DNA of 64,000 bases from Siphlonurus alternatus (GCA_949825025.1 OX463784.1:20392761-20456760); one strand, 5' to 3'. Positions 40,141 to 51,713 are shown, counted from the stretch's first letter. Notes: generated from the letters alone by a model not told the origin. Numbers and translations are program-made.

Positions 40141-40323
40141 TTGGGGGACATTCACAAAGCACTTTAACCCCCAATTTAGCCCCGATTTTTAACCCTGGTG
40201 CTAAACATGGTGCTAAGCTATGAGCTTAACATGGTTAGCCCCTGGTTTAGTATACCATGTTTAGCACCAGGGTTAAAAATCGGGGCTAAAGTGGGGGTTA
40301 AAGTGCTTTGTGAATGTCCCCAA
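40141..40323. mobile_element. foldback family F6, long near-perfect hairpin
   Basis: Arms of about 70 bp begin TTGGGGGACATTCACAAAGC. They contain TTTAGCCCCGATTTTTAACC and ACCCTGGTGCTAAACATGGT and pair almost perfectly. Degenerate relatives are at 32182-32357, and a family with similar ends is at 35359-35562. Confidence 0.82.
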
Positions 40324-40519
40324 ATATGTTTATTTATAAAAATGAAAGTAAAATTTCTTCCTTTTTTCCCCATGAAAAATGCTTTTTTTTTTTAAAGAAA
40401 TGTTTTATTTTTAAGACTGCATGAACGTGTGATCTGATAAGACTGCATATATATATGTATGATAATGAAGTAATAATAAAATAAAAAAAAATATGTAAAA
40501 TAAATTTTACCTATAAAAT

Positions 40520-40872
40520 TTAAGGGTAAGGTAACGCCACCAATGTTAAAAAAAATCCCTCACACAAAAATTCTTAGAAAATTTTAAAATGTTCTCGTCT
40601 ACACCCCCATTAGTAGCTAAAATATCAGGTACACAAATACGATCTAGTTTTTGAGTTATGAATTTTTAAAGTTGACTAATTTAACATGGGAGTTTCATTT
40701 CTCCATGTTAATGTAGTCAACTTTAAAAATTCATAACTCAAAAACTAGATCGAATTTGTATACCTGATATTTTAGCTACTGATAGGGGGTGTAGAGGAGA
40801 ATATTTTAATTTTTTTAAGAATTTTTGTGTGAGGGATTTTTTTTAACATTGGTGGCGTTATCTTACCCTTAA
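40520..40872. mobile_element. foldback family F2, copy C
   Basis: Begins TTAAGGGTAAGGTAACGCCA and ends in its inverse, with the conserved interior AACTAGATCGAATTTGTATA. Arms pair almost throughout, so a full transcript would be a hairpin with arms of about 160 bp. Confidence 0.87.
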
Positions 40873-42881
40873 GATCAAAATCCAAAAATGTAATCAATTT
40901 TAAAATTTTTATATAAAATATTGCATGTATCTTGATCATAATTATATAGGACATAGTTATACGTATATCAAAATAAACATGATTTTGTCACTTTGAACTA
41001 GAAGTAGCTCCATTACCCATTACTTCATTTTTTATTTTGTGATGTATCGCGTATTGTATGCGTTGTATACTAAATACATAATTATATAGAAATAATAAAT
41101 TTATTATAAAAATGTTTAAAATATTTTAGAATATATTTTAAAGGTAATTAATTAAATCATACTAAAAAAATATTATTGCTGTTATGCACATGAAAATGCA
41201 TTTTTTTATTATTCCACTCTGTGATGTTTGGTACAGTATAATTATTTACATAGATAATATCAATCTTATTACAATTTTTTTTTTTATTTGTCCATCAAAT
41301 TATCAATCTAATCAGTCTACATATTAAAAGAGCCAAAATTAACACACAAATTAGTACATACAGTTTTAAAAGGCGTTAAAAAACATTAAAATCTTGTCAT
41401 GATAAAATGGGTTTTAAAATATAATTATGTCGGTTATTATTATTAAATTGAAATTAATTTGCAAAATTAAAAGAAGTATTTGCCATAAACTGAATCTAAC
41501 AATTCCAAATAGCATTTTTTCATTTAATTACGGTTCATTACTAACTTAACTATTGATAAATAAGACCCTTATAACAAATGAAATAGCAGTTAGCAAATTG
41601 AAATGTTAATTTTGAAAATTAAAATTCAGTAGGGAAATATTGCTATTCTCACATTTAGACTGGATACAACTTGCATATTTTTAGAATTATTACTAAAAAT
41701 ACATCTAGAAAGCTCAGAAAACTGGTTAATACAAGAAATCTCATTATTATTATTGTACTGCACACAATTTGATGGCTCATATAATTAGAAAGACAATTTG
41801 ACATACCAGGTTTAAAATTTCCTTCTGCCTTGTTGCTTTCTGTATACTCTTTACCCTAGAAAAAATGTCTCAAGTACATCAATTAAACAATACAATTCAA
41901 TGAACATTTTTCAAATTTCTTGATGTTTATAGTAAAATGCAATTACACCTTAGGATTATTCACAAAAGATGTGGCATGGATTAAAGACGAGTAATTTTTA
42001 GAGCTAAAATGTAGTATTAAATCATATACTAAAAGTACTAACCTGGTACTAAAATTTCATGGCTAAAATCTATGCCAATATTTTTTTGTAATTAGTCCTA
42101 AGATGTACAGTTCATTCCATTAAAACATGAAAGAAAATAAAACTTCTTCTAAAATCCTTACTGGAATCACTTCATTTAAGTCCCACTTTTATTTAAATAG
42201 ACTATAAAGTTATTGTTAAAAATAAAAACAATAAACTTATTTCAACAGGCTATTGCAATAATATTAAACAAGGAAGCTATTCTACTAAAGCATATTAGAT
42301 CCAAGAAATGGGAGGGCAATACTAAAAAAGTTTAAAAAAAAAATGCACTTTACAGAATAGCTAGAAGGCAGTAGTAATTTTTAACTTAAGTTTTCCATGT
42401 AATTTTTTTTTACGTGTGTTAAGATGAGGAAACTAATCATCATCTTGGTCATATACAGATAAGAAGGCACATGCAATATTATAGTAGTTTGACGCAATTG
42501 CTAGTTACGCCTCAGGAAAGCAGCTACATGCCCTCAGCATTTCTCTTTATTTTAAGTGACCCAATGTAAAAACATACACTTATTGCTAGAACCCACAAAA
42601 AATACATTTTAGGAGCAAACATATTCTGATTTATGTTTTAACAATATAGATGACGGGTAGAAGTTTAAATGCAATTAACATCCTAAAGTGTATTTTTTTT
42701 AGTGGGCTCTACTTATGACATTTTCTTGCACACTTCTAATAAAACAATAGCATTCAAAATATATTAATATTGAAACTTAATAAAATTAAAATTTACCATC
42801 AAAATAATTTACTAATTAAATGCAAACCATTAAGTTTCAGGAACTATTCTGAGGTAAACTTCATAATTCATAGATGGTATA

Positions 42882-43081
42882 TCGTCCCTCGTCCGGAATA
42901 ATGAGCTGTCTGCCTGCCATAATCTCGTTGCAATAATGAGCTGTCTGCTATTTCAGGTGAGCGCAACAATGACTTTATTTTATATCAATTTACAGTTCAT
43001 AATTGCGCTCATCTGAAATAGCAGATAGCTCATTATTGCAACAGAATCATGGTAAGCAGATAGCATTCCGGACGAGGGACA
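42882..43081. mobile_element. foldback family F4, best-preserved copy
   Basis: Ends GTCCCTCGTCCGGAATA and TTCCGGACGAGGGAC. The inner arms TTGCAATAATGAGCTGTCTG and ATAGCTCATTATTGCAA are also inverted, so each arm carries two copies of the GAGCT(A/G)TCTGC motif. Confidence 0.85.
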
Positions 43082-43957
43082 AATTATACTAATAAGGGTT
43101 TTAAAAATGTCTATACACAGGTCTTAAGGGTGACATCATAAATGACGTTTGGCATCAAGGTATGAGTGATGAGAGAAGCAGCCTTCACCCACAAATTCAA
43201 TTCATATCATTCCTCTGATACGATGTACACAACAAGACACTTTTAAAACCCTCTTCAGTATAGTTTTCTTCATGGAAAATTTGTTGATGATGAAAAAACA
43301 GATTAAATGTGATAAATAATATCTACTGGACGAACCACAGAAAATATATTTTAACTAATTTAAGAGGTATGCAAAAAGCAGTGCAAAGGACAACTTTCCA
43401 AATTTTAAAAACACATTTTCCAATTAAGTGTTGTCAAATTTCAGTCTCAATTTTAACTTACATTTCTTGCATCATAGCAGTGCAAACAATTATACAAAAC
43501 AACAATTTGCAACCTATATTTACAGTTGAGTCACTTACAAAATAATTTATTTTATACATTCTTATCAAATTTAGATATTTTCAATTTCAATACATAGAAT
43601 TTTTTTTCTTCTTTTTAATCTTAAAACATGAATAAATTGATTACAATACACATATCAAATTAGTAAAAAATAAAACAATATTAAAAGGTTATCAAAAAGC
43701 AACTTACATACATTATTAAAATTTCTAAATTACTCAAATGAAAAAAAAAAAATATATATATACATCTACCAAAAAAAAAAAAAAGAAAAAAGTGTAAAAC
43801 ACTTATTAGAGAAAAACACAGTAAATTTTTAGTTTTGGTGATAATTAAAAGTAATGGCTCAAAATAAGACAGGAACCACTGACACAATTTTATTTAAAGA
43901 GACAAATTATTTAGATTACCATTTATCTAATTAATTAATTAAAATAATAACACAGGC

Positions 43958-44223
43958 TTAAGGGTAAGATAACACGAAACATCAATTGCTGTAGTCCCAT
44001 TTGATTAACATGTAAACCTTAGCAACCTCATAATAATTCTGATTTTTTTTTTTTAGAGACAGTTCTTAGCACCAAAAAGATGTAGTGAAAATTTCAAAAC
44101 CATCGCTCGATCTGATTTTTTTATATTAATTTATTAGTTTAGGTCTCCGGTCTCCATGGGAAAGCCCTATACTGGAAATACTGGGACTACAACAATCGAT
44201 GTTTCGTGTTATCTTACCCTTAA
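43958..44223. mobile_element. F2-ended foldback with a different interior
   Basis: Outer TTAAGGGTAAGATAAC and its inverse match F2. The next arm segment (CACGAAACATCAATTGCTGT, and inverse ATCGATGTTTCGTG) and the interior are unrelated to the other F2 copies. This fits a distinct non-autonomous family moved by the same transposase that reads only the terminal bases. Confidence 0.8.
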
Positions 44224-45943
44224 GAACCTGTATCAAAGATTGTAATCAGTTATTGATAAAAAAAAAAGTTTTTAAGAATACCTTACATAAATCTGTCAGA
44301 AAAGTTTTAAACAATTCAAATATAAAAAAAACTTGTGTCAATGGTACCTTCATGGTAAAAAGAATGCATTCAACGTAACATTTCAAAAGAATTGACTAGA
44401 CGCGATTTATTATTTCATTTTTTTTTTTTTAATAAAAATAGAACCAAACAAGTAAAAATGAGTATTATAACAGCTTAGCTGCAGTGTTAATAAGTTTGAA
44501 AAAAACAAACTGTTTTATTTTAAACATACTGAGGACTTAAAAATATTTACTCTAAGTAAAAAAAAAAAATAAATAAATAAAAATGTAAAAAATTGGAGGC
44601 AGGATTGATAGGAGATTCATCAGAAACTATCAGAGACGCACTTGTCTTATGACCAGAAAATTTATCAAAATTCAGAGGACACTGTTTTTTCGGGATGGTA
44701 GTACTGCTGTTAAAGAAACCAAGCACATGGCATTGATAAACTCATACCCATTGCTTCCCCCCCCCCCCCTTTTGTCGTTATCATTAATTATAAAGTCATA
44801 TTTTGATGCCTTTGTTAGACAATGTTTTAGCCATGTGACACAGAGGTCTTTGATAATATCTGGAGATTCATATATGATCTAATTTTACAAAAAGCATTGA
44901 AATGCAATAACATATTTTTTTTTTTTATGAAAGCTTTGGCTTTTTTGACCTTAATTATAAAGCATATTATTACATTTAGTTATATAAATTAATGACTTAA
45001 AAAAGTTTTTTTTTGTGATTTTTTTTGTATGTTTTTAAATGCAGATTATTTTCATTGGCACACAACCATGCACACTATACTAAATTTTTCTAAAATATAA
45101 TAATTAAAAAAAATTAAAACTTGAAATTGTTACAAAAACTACATTAAGTTACAATAATTATCATAATTAAATGGCAGATTTGAGTTACAGTAGTTAACGT
45201 TTATAGCAAAACTAAATTATCAAATTTATGATTTAAAGTACATAAATTGTAAGGGAGAGAAAAAGTAATTGGGAACAATCTATCTATAAGAATGAACAGC
45301 ATGTCATGTTAATTTTATTACAAGGTTTATGAAATATTTATCTGAAATTTTCTCTCAATTTATCTAAATCCATGAATTCAAAGTAACAGGTAAAAAATAA
45401 AATGAAAATATTTTATCTGAGAGAATAAAGTTAAACTCAATGTACATAAATGTGAAATCATGCAAATTGTCCATGATATAAAATTTAATTTTGCTATAAA
45501 CGTATGTCACATTTGGTACAAATATTGTAGTATTTCTATCATAATATTATTACTAATAGTTGCCATAAAAAGATTAGTACAAATAAATAGAATGGTGGGA
45601 TGAGAATAGCAATTGTTTTGCTGTAAAAGTCAATGTTCAATTAAATGAGATAGTACAAAATTGACCGTTATGAAATAAATTCTTCTTTTATAGACACAAA
45701 TAGACTCCCCACAGTACATAAATAATTTATAACTTGCAGACAATTTTACTGTTTATTTTTTGGGTTTTATACCATCGATCACAAGTTAACAGTAGTATGT
45801 GGTTAAGTGGGCAAACCGCGTTGTAATATTAACCTGTATCGCACATGTAAGCAAAAAAAAGGCTGAATGCAAAATGAAATTCATAATACATTGCAACTTT
45901 CCTTTGATTAAATGTGAAATAAAGAAGATCACCACATGCTACT

Positions 45944-46015
45944 GTGGGGGCATACATGACCAAAATGACATGTGTCAATTGCCCCAAAATACCAACCAAC
46001 CAATCAATCAATCAA
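45944..46015 (+). mobile_element. ~70-bp stem-loop retroposon, third copy
   Basis: Plus strand: GGGGGCATACATGACC, AAAATGACATGTGTCAATTG, CCCCAAAATACC, then an (AACC/AATC)n tail. It begins at the same GGGGG as the other two copies. No target duplication found. Confidence 0.7.
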
Positions 46016-46169
46016 CGTAAATGTATGTAAAGTTTCTGACATTTATGTACAAGTCATGTATTTTCATCATCAGTACTAAAGAAGAATTTATTAGCAGTAG
46101 TGACGTTTATCACGAAGGTTAAAGTAGTAATATCAAGATAAAATGAATTGCAATATTAGTACCATTAAT

Positions 46170-46175
46170 TTATTT
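46170..46175 (-). other. candidate poly(A) signal of the Rho GTPase gene
   Basis: AATAAA on the minus strand, about 115 nt downstream of the GTPase stop codon. AT-rich DNA contains many chance copies of this hexamer, and others lie further downstream, so a much longer 3' UTR is equally possible. Confidence 0.3.
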
Positions 46176-46290
46176 CCCCCACCCTCCTCCCACTAATATG
46201 TTATCCCATTATTTTCTCCTGTAGTAATTTACTTTCAATACAAAAGTGTTTTTGTTTTTTTAAATCTACCCCCAAAAAGTTACTAAATTT

Positions 46291-47572
46291 CTACACCAGG
46301 TGACACTTGCGCTGCCTTCGTTTCTGTGGCTCAGGCCTTAGGACTGCTCGAACGGCTTCGTCAAAAACCTGTAGAATGTAAAATATAGATCAGAAAGGTT
46401 TCATTTCATAGCAGTGTTCAGGGTGTTGTAGTGTTGTAAAAATGTGAAAGTTCACTGCGAACATTTAAGAAGTTCGCTCGCGAACTTGTAAAGTTCACTC
46501 ATGTAATGTTCGTTCGCGAACTTGTGAAACCTAATTCAAATATCCCGCGTAAATTTCAGCGTTCTGATTGGTTACATCTGTGCTCTTAAATAAAAAGTTA
46601 AAATTTAATAGAAAATTGAATTAAAACACCTTATTTGTAACTATTACTGCTATTTTGGGTGCCAAAAATGAAAGGACACGATACTAAATGTATATTTTAA
46701 CTCCCAAAGGCTTTAACAGGACAAAAAAAATATATATATATATATTTTTTTTTTTTACAAGGATACACCCCTAAGAGCTTACAGCTCACGGCGGGGTACT
46801 GGGTAGGGATAAGGTAGGGAACGGATAGTGGCCACGGCCTGCATGCTTACGCGTCCCAGCATTCGCTGAGGTGAGACTGAGGGAACCGTGGAAAACCTCA
46901 GTCAGGACGGACACCTCTACTTTTTCTCAATGGACCAAAGCAATGTCCAAAGCCTGGGGAACCACACACAAGTGCGTCACTGCACTGGGTGGAAAGCGAG
47001 ACGAATTTACCCCAGGGAGGGAGCAGCGTATTTTTTACTTGAAACGGTCACCCATCCAAGTACTAACCACGCTCGACGTAGCCTGACTTCGGTGATCTAA
47101 CGAGAACCGGTCAATGCACTGCGCCACGCTCGACCTCATTTTTTGCGAGGGTAAATTTATTCAATTTATATCTTTAACTTGCTTTCATGAAGTTAATTAT
47201 CATTAAATGTGAACATCTTGCTGTTTAGCTTGCTGAATATCGAATTAAGTGTACTTCTAAACAGAATTCAAACGTTCCCGGTTTTTTACATGTTCGCGAA
47301 CTTTGTAATGTTCGCGAAGTGAACTTGTGAAAGTTCACTCATCACAAGTTCCTTTCGTTGTTTACAACACTAGGGTGTTGTGTCTATTTAACAGCCTATA
47401 TGAATGTGTTTAGGGAAAATTAATTGGACACTGTGAAAATTGGTGCTCTAAAATAATCCATGATTCACCTAATTTTTTTACAATATCTATGCTGAATTAC
47501 TTGAAGGCAATTGACAGAACTGTCTGTTGTGCCAAGCTTACTAAAAAAAAAATTAAATAAATAAATATACAG

Positions 47573-47627
<55 letters not shown>

Positions 47628-50399
47628 ATACAACTACTGTATAGTATAATATAAGCATATTTTTTCCTTAAAAAAAATGAAGAATAGTGGAATGATCAGT
47701 AATTTATTAATAGCGACAGAAAATTCTATGATGACTTGTGATACAGATACTGTTGTTATCCAATAGAGTTCACAGTGCTCTATGAGACTCCTAATATCCA
47801 GTCTGCACTCCTAACACAGATAAAGTACCATATCTTATAAATACTCTGACTCTTGACACATAAAAATAATATGATCGGTGCCCTTAAGTCCCTTCACTAC
47901 TTCACTTTCTCACCTGTTTGAGTCCACGCTGGGTGAGGGCTGAGCACTCCATGTAGCGGACTGCGCGCACCTTGTTGGCCAGTTTCTGCCCCTGCTCCCG
48001 GCGAATGGGACTCAGTCCTTGCTCGGCCAGCGCTGCCAGAGACTCCTTGTCCTCTCGCAGATCAATCTTGGTGCCTGCGGAGCAACGAGAGATTACAACA
48101 TTGCACTGAGTGTTAATTAAGAATCATAGATAGGAAGTTTATGCTTTAGTAACTTGTGATAATTGATAGCATTTCTATGTTAAAAACAGTGTACTGTATT
48201 TGATAGCATTACTTTATCACAGTTCTGTCATACAGTATACTGGTAGGCATTTAGGCATTTTCTAACACTTAATTTCATTATTTAGAAAGTCTTGTCCAAT
48301 TGTCACAGAGCTTAGAACAGAAAGATGGGGCCAACTCTTTACACTACATACCGGTATTTCTGTTCTCTCTATGTTTAAAAAAATAAATACTTAAATAAAT
48401 AAAACAAAAATAAAATCTAAATTACGTACCAGTATATTCAACTACCATGAACATCAAGATACATAGTAAGAAGAGAATGGAAGGTACTGCACAATTCTAC
48501 AGCTTCCGATGCAAACTATGTACAGTTCATTTCTGTATATGTACGTGATATTTTACCTACATACTGATAAGGTATGTAGAGGAGAACATTCTGAATTTTG
48601 TTCACAACTTTCATGAATGGGATTTTTATTAACATTGAGCGTATTATCTCTATCTTAAGTTCAGACTATCTGGAAGTTTTTCTTTGTTTCTTGCCAAGCA
48701 CTGAGGATTTTCTACACTCACCGACAAGAATGATTGGTGCGTCTGGACAATGATGTTTGATCTCGGGCACCCACTTGGCAGTGACGTTGTCACAGGAGCT
48801 TGGAGATACGACGGAGAAACAGATGAGGAAGACGTCCGTCTGAGGGTAACTCAGAGGTCGAAGTCTGTCGTAGTCCTCCTGTCCAGCCGTGTCCCAGAGT
48901 CCCAGGGAGACGGGAATACCGTCCACCAACATCGGGGCAGAGTAGTTGTCAAACCTGCGGGAGTAGTGGTACAGTGAGAAAGGAGTAAAATGAGAGGAAA
49001 CAGATCTTAGATTCTGTCTCGTTTTTTATTTTTAACAGAGTTTTCAAGTGTTCCCCCGATTTTTCTCCATAAGCCTTCATGTTAGAAAATTTGAATTTTT
49101 CTCGGTAACTATTTATTAAAGCAATCAATTTAAAAACACTTCCTACCCCCCCACCTACCCTTTTTAGACGTCTTCTGATAATGAATCAAGAACTCATTTC
49201 TCTCTAAAAAAATTATTTTTTGCCAAAAAAGCAATTTAGAGTTTTTTTTACATAGGTTTAGATAGGACGGTGGAAACTTAAAGCACAATAATGATCTTAA
49301 TGATATACACCGGTATCTGATATTTACAGCATAGTGTAGTCGAGGGTATACACCGTATACCAGGGATTAAGCCTGCCGGTAGGCATAATCCCTGGACGCC
49401 AGGGTGCGAGGGCAACACGCATGTTGCTGCGGTTCGGAGCTGCATTACCAACTTTGTTGGAGAAAAATTTATGTAAAGGTGGGGGAAAAATAAGCGAGGA
49501 TTATTCTTGTGAATCAGTCACTCATCTCAATGTCACCATCAATTTATGATTTCACTTCAGTTAATTTTTATTAGTTTTATATGAATACAATACCGGTACA
49601 TATGCATATATACAGTATGCATACATGCAGTGTGTACATATTATGGCATATATGAGACTAAGAAACCATTTCTCTTTCATTAAGGAAAGAAAAATGAAAC
49701 CCCTTTATATATTGCAGCTGTCAGTTATACTGTAGGCATAATTATGCATATAATATATCAAATATAGTAAACATAATTATCATATATTGTATGCATATGC
49801 ATATTTATGCATAATATTATACATAATAATATACATACAGTATGCATATATATTATGCATACTGTACAGATACTATAATCAAGTGCAAGAATATTAGATG
49901 TCCCACACATTTCTTCTTAAATAAATCATACAGTGTACTGTATGCAAAACACTCAAACAGCATCATATTTAGTTTGCTCAAACCATAATGTATGAGAGTT
50001 TAAAATAAAACTATTTCCACAAACTTCCCATGACTAATATTTTATTCGTAGAAGAAAGCCGAGAAATCCGAAAGTGGGTGTCACTGCCGTCACAGGAAAG
50101 GTCACAAAAAAATAACCTTTCTCAATCAAAATTTGTAATAATTAGTAATTTCACATTATATTTTAATGAAAATTACATTATGGTTCTTCATATTTAAAAT
50201 ACCAAGTAATTAAATGCATTTTAAAGCATAAAAAACGAGGAAAAATGGGCGTGGGATTAAAAAAAAATATATGTCAAACTTACACAGTGGGTACATATTC
50301 ACCGGGAAAACTATCAGTTGTATAAGATATCAGCATACAAGTCTTGCCTACTGTACCATCCCCAACAACTACACATTTAATTGGTCGTCCAGAAGACAT
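46291..50399 (-). CDS. Mtl: Mtl/Mig-2-like Rho family small GTPase (4 coding exons, 195 aa)
   Basis: The coding exons are 50284-50399, 48722-48954, 47914-48074 and 46291-46368. All have GT/AG borders and consistent phases, and they join to 195 codons plus TAG. Visible motifs: P-loop GDGTVGKT (residues 13-20), switch I threonine T38 in the VPTVFDNY segment, DTAGQE (60-65) with catalytic Q64, TKID (118-121) and CSAL (160-163). The C-terminus is polybasic (KRRQRK, 186-191) followed by a CAAX box CHLV (192-195). The start [20 protein letters not shown] and the segment [15 protein letters not shown] fit Drosophila Mtl and worm MIG-2 better than Rac1 or Cdc42, and the length matches Mtl. From family knowledge, the protein is a membrane-anchored GTP switch acting through actin regulators in cell migration and axon guidance. 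The N-terminal ATG is the only one before the P-loop. Introns 1 and 3 exceed 1.3 kb and carry repeats. The Mtl rather than RhoG/Rac assignment is inference from remembered family sequences. Confidence 0.95.
46429..47372. mobile_element. non-autonomous hAT-like DNA transposon in GTPase intron 3
   Basis: A 944-bp element has terminal inverted repeats TAGTGTTGTAAA and TTTACAACACTA. It is flanked by a perfect 8-bp direct repeat GGGTGTTG (46421-46428 and 47373-47380). An 8-bp target duplication and a TA(G)NG-type terminus are hallmarks of the hAT superfamily. Both subterminal zones contain repeated GTTCGCGAAC palindromes and AGTTCACT-type motifs, as expected of transposase-binding subterminal repeats. 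No transposase is present. A 5S-headed SINE (46746-47143) lies inside, so the hAT copy is older than that SINE. Confidence 0.85.
46746..47143 (-). mobile_element. 5S rRNA-headed SINE, fullest copy, nested in the hAT element
   Basis: Read on the minus strand, the head (about 47143-47040) matches 5S rRNA. It contains GATCACCGAAGTCAGGCTAC and then TTAGTACTTGGATGGGTGAC, the region of the 5S internal promoter (A box to C box). Next comes a central domain with GGACATTGCTTTGGTCCATT and a conserved hairpin (ACTGAGG / CCTCAGT around 46868-46910). A unique tail and an A-rich/TA-rich end follow at about 46760-46728. The head is close enough to 5S that Pol III promoter elements may be intact. Five further copies of the central domain occur in the window at 6668-6992, 20714-21125, 23291-23570, 24936-25143 and 29985-30275. 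Confidence 0.85.
47573..47631. repeat. (AAAT)n microsatellite in GTPase intron 3
   Basis: About 14 uninterrupted copies of a TAAA tetranucleotide, with a degenerate lead-in from about 47550. It lies between the hAT copy and exon 3. Confidence 0.9.
48541..48660. mobile_element. single arm of foldback family F2 in GTPase intron 2
   Basis: The sequence GGTATGTAGAGGAGAACATT, followed by an A/T stretch and ending in ATCTTAAG, matches the right arms of the F2 elements at 7421-7782, 37665-38031 and 40520-40872. The left arm is missing or too diverged to see, so this is a truncated relic. Confidence 0.6.
49361..49395. repeat. short inverted repeat in GTPase intron 1
   Basis: Arms CCAGGGATTAAGCCT and AGGCATAATCCCTGG enclose a 5-6 nt loop, with one mismatch. 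It is followed by a locally GC-rich stretch (49396-49445) of unknown origin. Confidence 0.6.
49560..49875. repeat. TATGCATA-rich stretch in GTPase intron 1
   Basis: Many overlapping ATGCATA, ATACAGTATGCATA and CATATTA words in about 300 bp, forming local inverted repeats. May be a decayed tandem or cryptic simple repeat. Confidence 0.5.
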
Positions 50400-50480
50400 A
50401 TTTACTACAATTTTCACACTTAATATGATTAAAATATCTCGCCCACTTATTTAGGCTTGGTTGTGAGCGGCCATATTTTA
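50400..50480 (-). promoter_or_regulatory. 5' UTR / promoter region of the Rho GTPase gene
   Basis: Immediately upstream of the GTPase ATG (minus strand) the sequence is an AT-rich leader. It is preceded by a motif at about 50469-50476 that reads ATGGCCGC on the minus strand, resembling the YY1-type elements found at TATA-less animal promoters. No TATA box at a good distance was seen. The transcription start is not determinable by eye. The placement follows from the ATG position alone, so this is a weak call. Confidence 0.35.
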
Positions 50481-51695
50481 AAGAAAGCTTTCAATTTTTG
50501 CCACTATGACGTGACGATGTTATTTCATCCACTAGAGGCAGCACTATCGCAAAAAATTTAGAATGCAAAAGGTCTATCACTTTTACTAATGCGTATGATA
50601 AATAGTACTTTCGTATTCGTAATTATCCCAGACCAAATTTTGCTCTATTTCCAAATATGCAGAGGAAGGGAAATTAAAGTAGAGTGAGCGAAAAATTGAC
50701 CGATGGTAAAGCTCATTCTCTTGCATGTAAAAAGTTACTTTGGAGCACCATAAATAAGCATCTGAAATCAGTTGAGACCGTCCTTCGTAAAAATTCTGAG
50801 CATTTGGGTCTAAAAGTCGATGACTTCGTCCATCTACTCCATGCTAACGCTCGAAAAAAGTGGCTTCTTTTTTATTCGAACTTTAATTTCTTTCGCAATC
50901 TCCCGTAAAATGTGTTTAAAAAATATTCTAAGATAGAACATATTATGGTGAATCAGAAAGTGTCATAACCTTTATTAGCCCTTCATAAAAATTTTGAGAA
51001 AATTCTGATACAATACCAACATCCGAGGCAAATTTTCATTTCAAATGTTGCGGTCTACGGGTTAACAGCTGACTGGATCAACGGGATCAACAACACTATA
51101 TAACTTCAGCAGATGCTCGTATTGCGCAACTTGCATAAATTTCTACTGCGCAGCTTTTGAGGAGCCGACGTAACTTTTTCGTATGCACACATATAGTGCG
51201 TGACGTCATTCCCGTCATGCACTGCGCACTCAACTCACTGACTCCTCTTTAATTTAACTTTCATATTTTACTATATTACAAGGATTGAATGTTAATCAAA
51301 TCATTTACGAAATTACGATTGCCATAAGATAATTTTATTTATTGCATATCATAAAAGTTAACTTACATATGAAATAAATAATATATAATAATTATACTTT
51401 AATTTAATTAATTAATTAATTAAAAGCCGATTTTTTTTTCTTTTTTAGAGAGGGTACAATATTAAGTTTGACATTAATTATGAATTAATATAAATACAAA
51501 ATTTAAAGTTGTTTCCCTCCTTTATCTAAAAAGTAACATAGTTCATATTTTATGCTGAATCTAGTCATGTATTTTTATTTTTTATTTATCCTTCTTTCAT
51601 TAGCATCTAATACTTTTATCATTTTGAGAGCATATGCACAAATCCTAATCTTCTGTACTATAAAGGGTTAAAAATAAGATAGGTTTCTTTTGGAT
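50481..51695. other. spacer between the GTPase 5' end and RPS2 3' end
   Basis: A 74-codon open frame at 50684-50908 has protein-like composition (LLWSTINKHLKSVETVLRKN). It starts at GTG after an in-frame stop, has no ATG, and has no acceptor that would make it an internal exon. I recognise no family. 51060-51240 is GC-richer and could be a promoter or repeat. Confidence 0.35.
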
Positions 51696-51707
51696 TCCGT
51701 TACTCGT

Positions 51708-51713
51708 TTTATT
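51708..51713 (-). other. RPS2: RPS2 poly(A) signal
   Basis: AATAAA on the minus strand only 15 nt after the TAA stop. It implies a 3' UTR of about 30-40 nt, short even for a ribosomal protein gene but normal in kind. Confidence 0.75.

Larger units (their letters stand above)
36800..46169. other. intergenic or 3'-flanking DNA, no coding exon seen
   Basis: Holds F2, F4 and F6 elements and retroposons listed separately. The part nearest 46 kb could be a long 3' UTR of the Rho GTPase, since several AATAAA hexamers lie on the minus strand, but sequence alone cannot settle it. Confidence 0.4.

Noticed and set aside
47040..47143. 5S rRNA gene
   Set aside because: The 5S similarity is partial and continues into a SINE body and A-rich tail, so it is a SINE head, not a functional 5S gene.
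50684..50908. 74-codon frame that looks protein-like
   Set aside because: No ATG, an in-frame stop at 50675-50677, no usable splice acceptor before it and no family recognised. Kept only as a note in the spacer entry.
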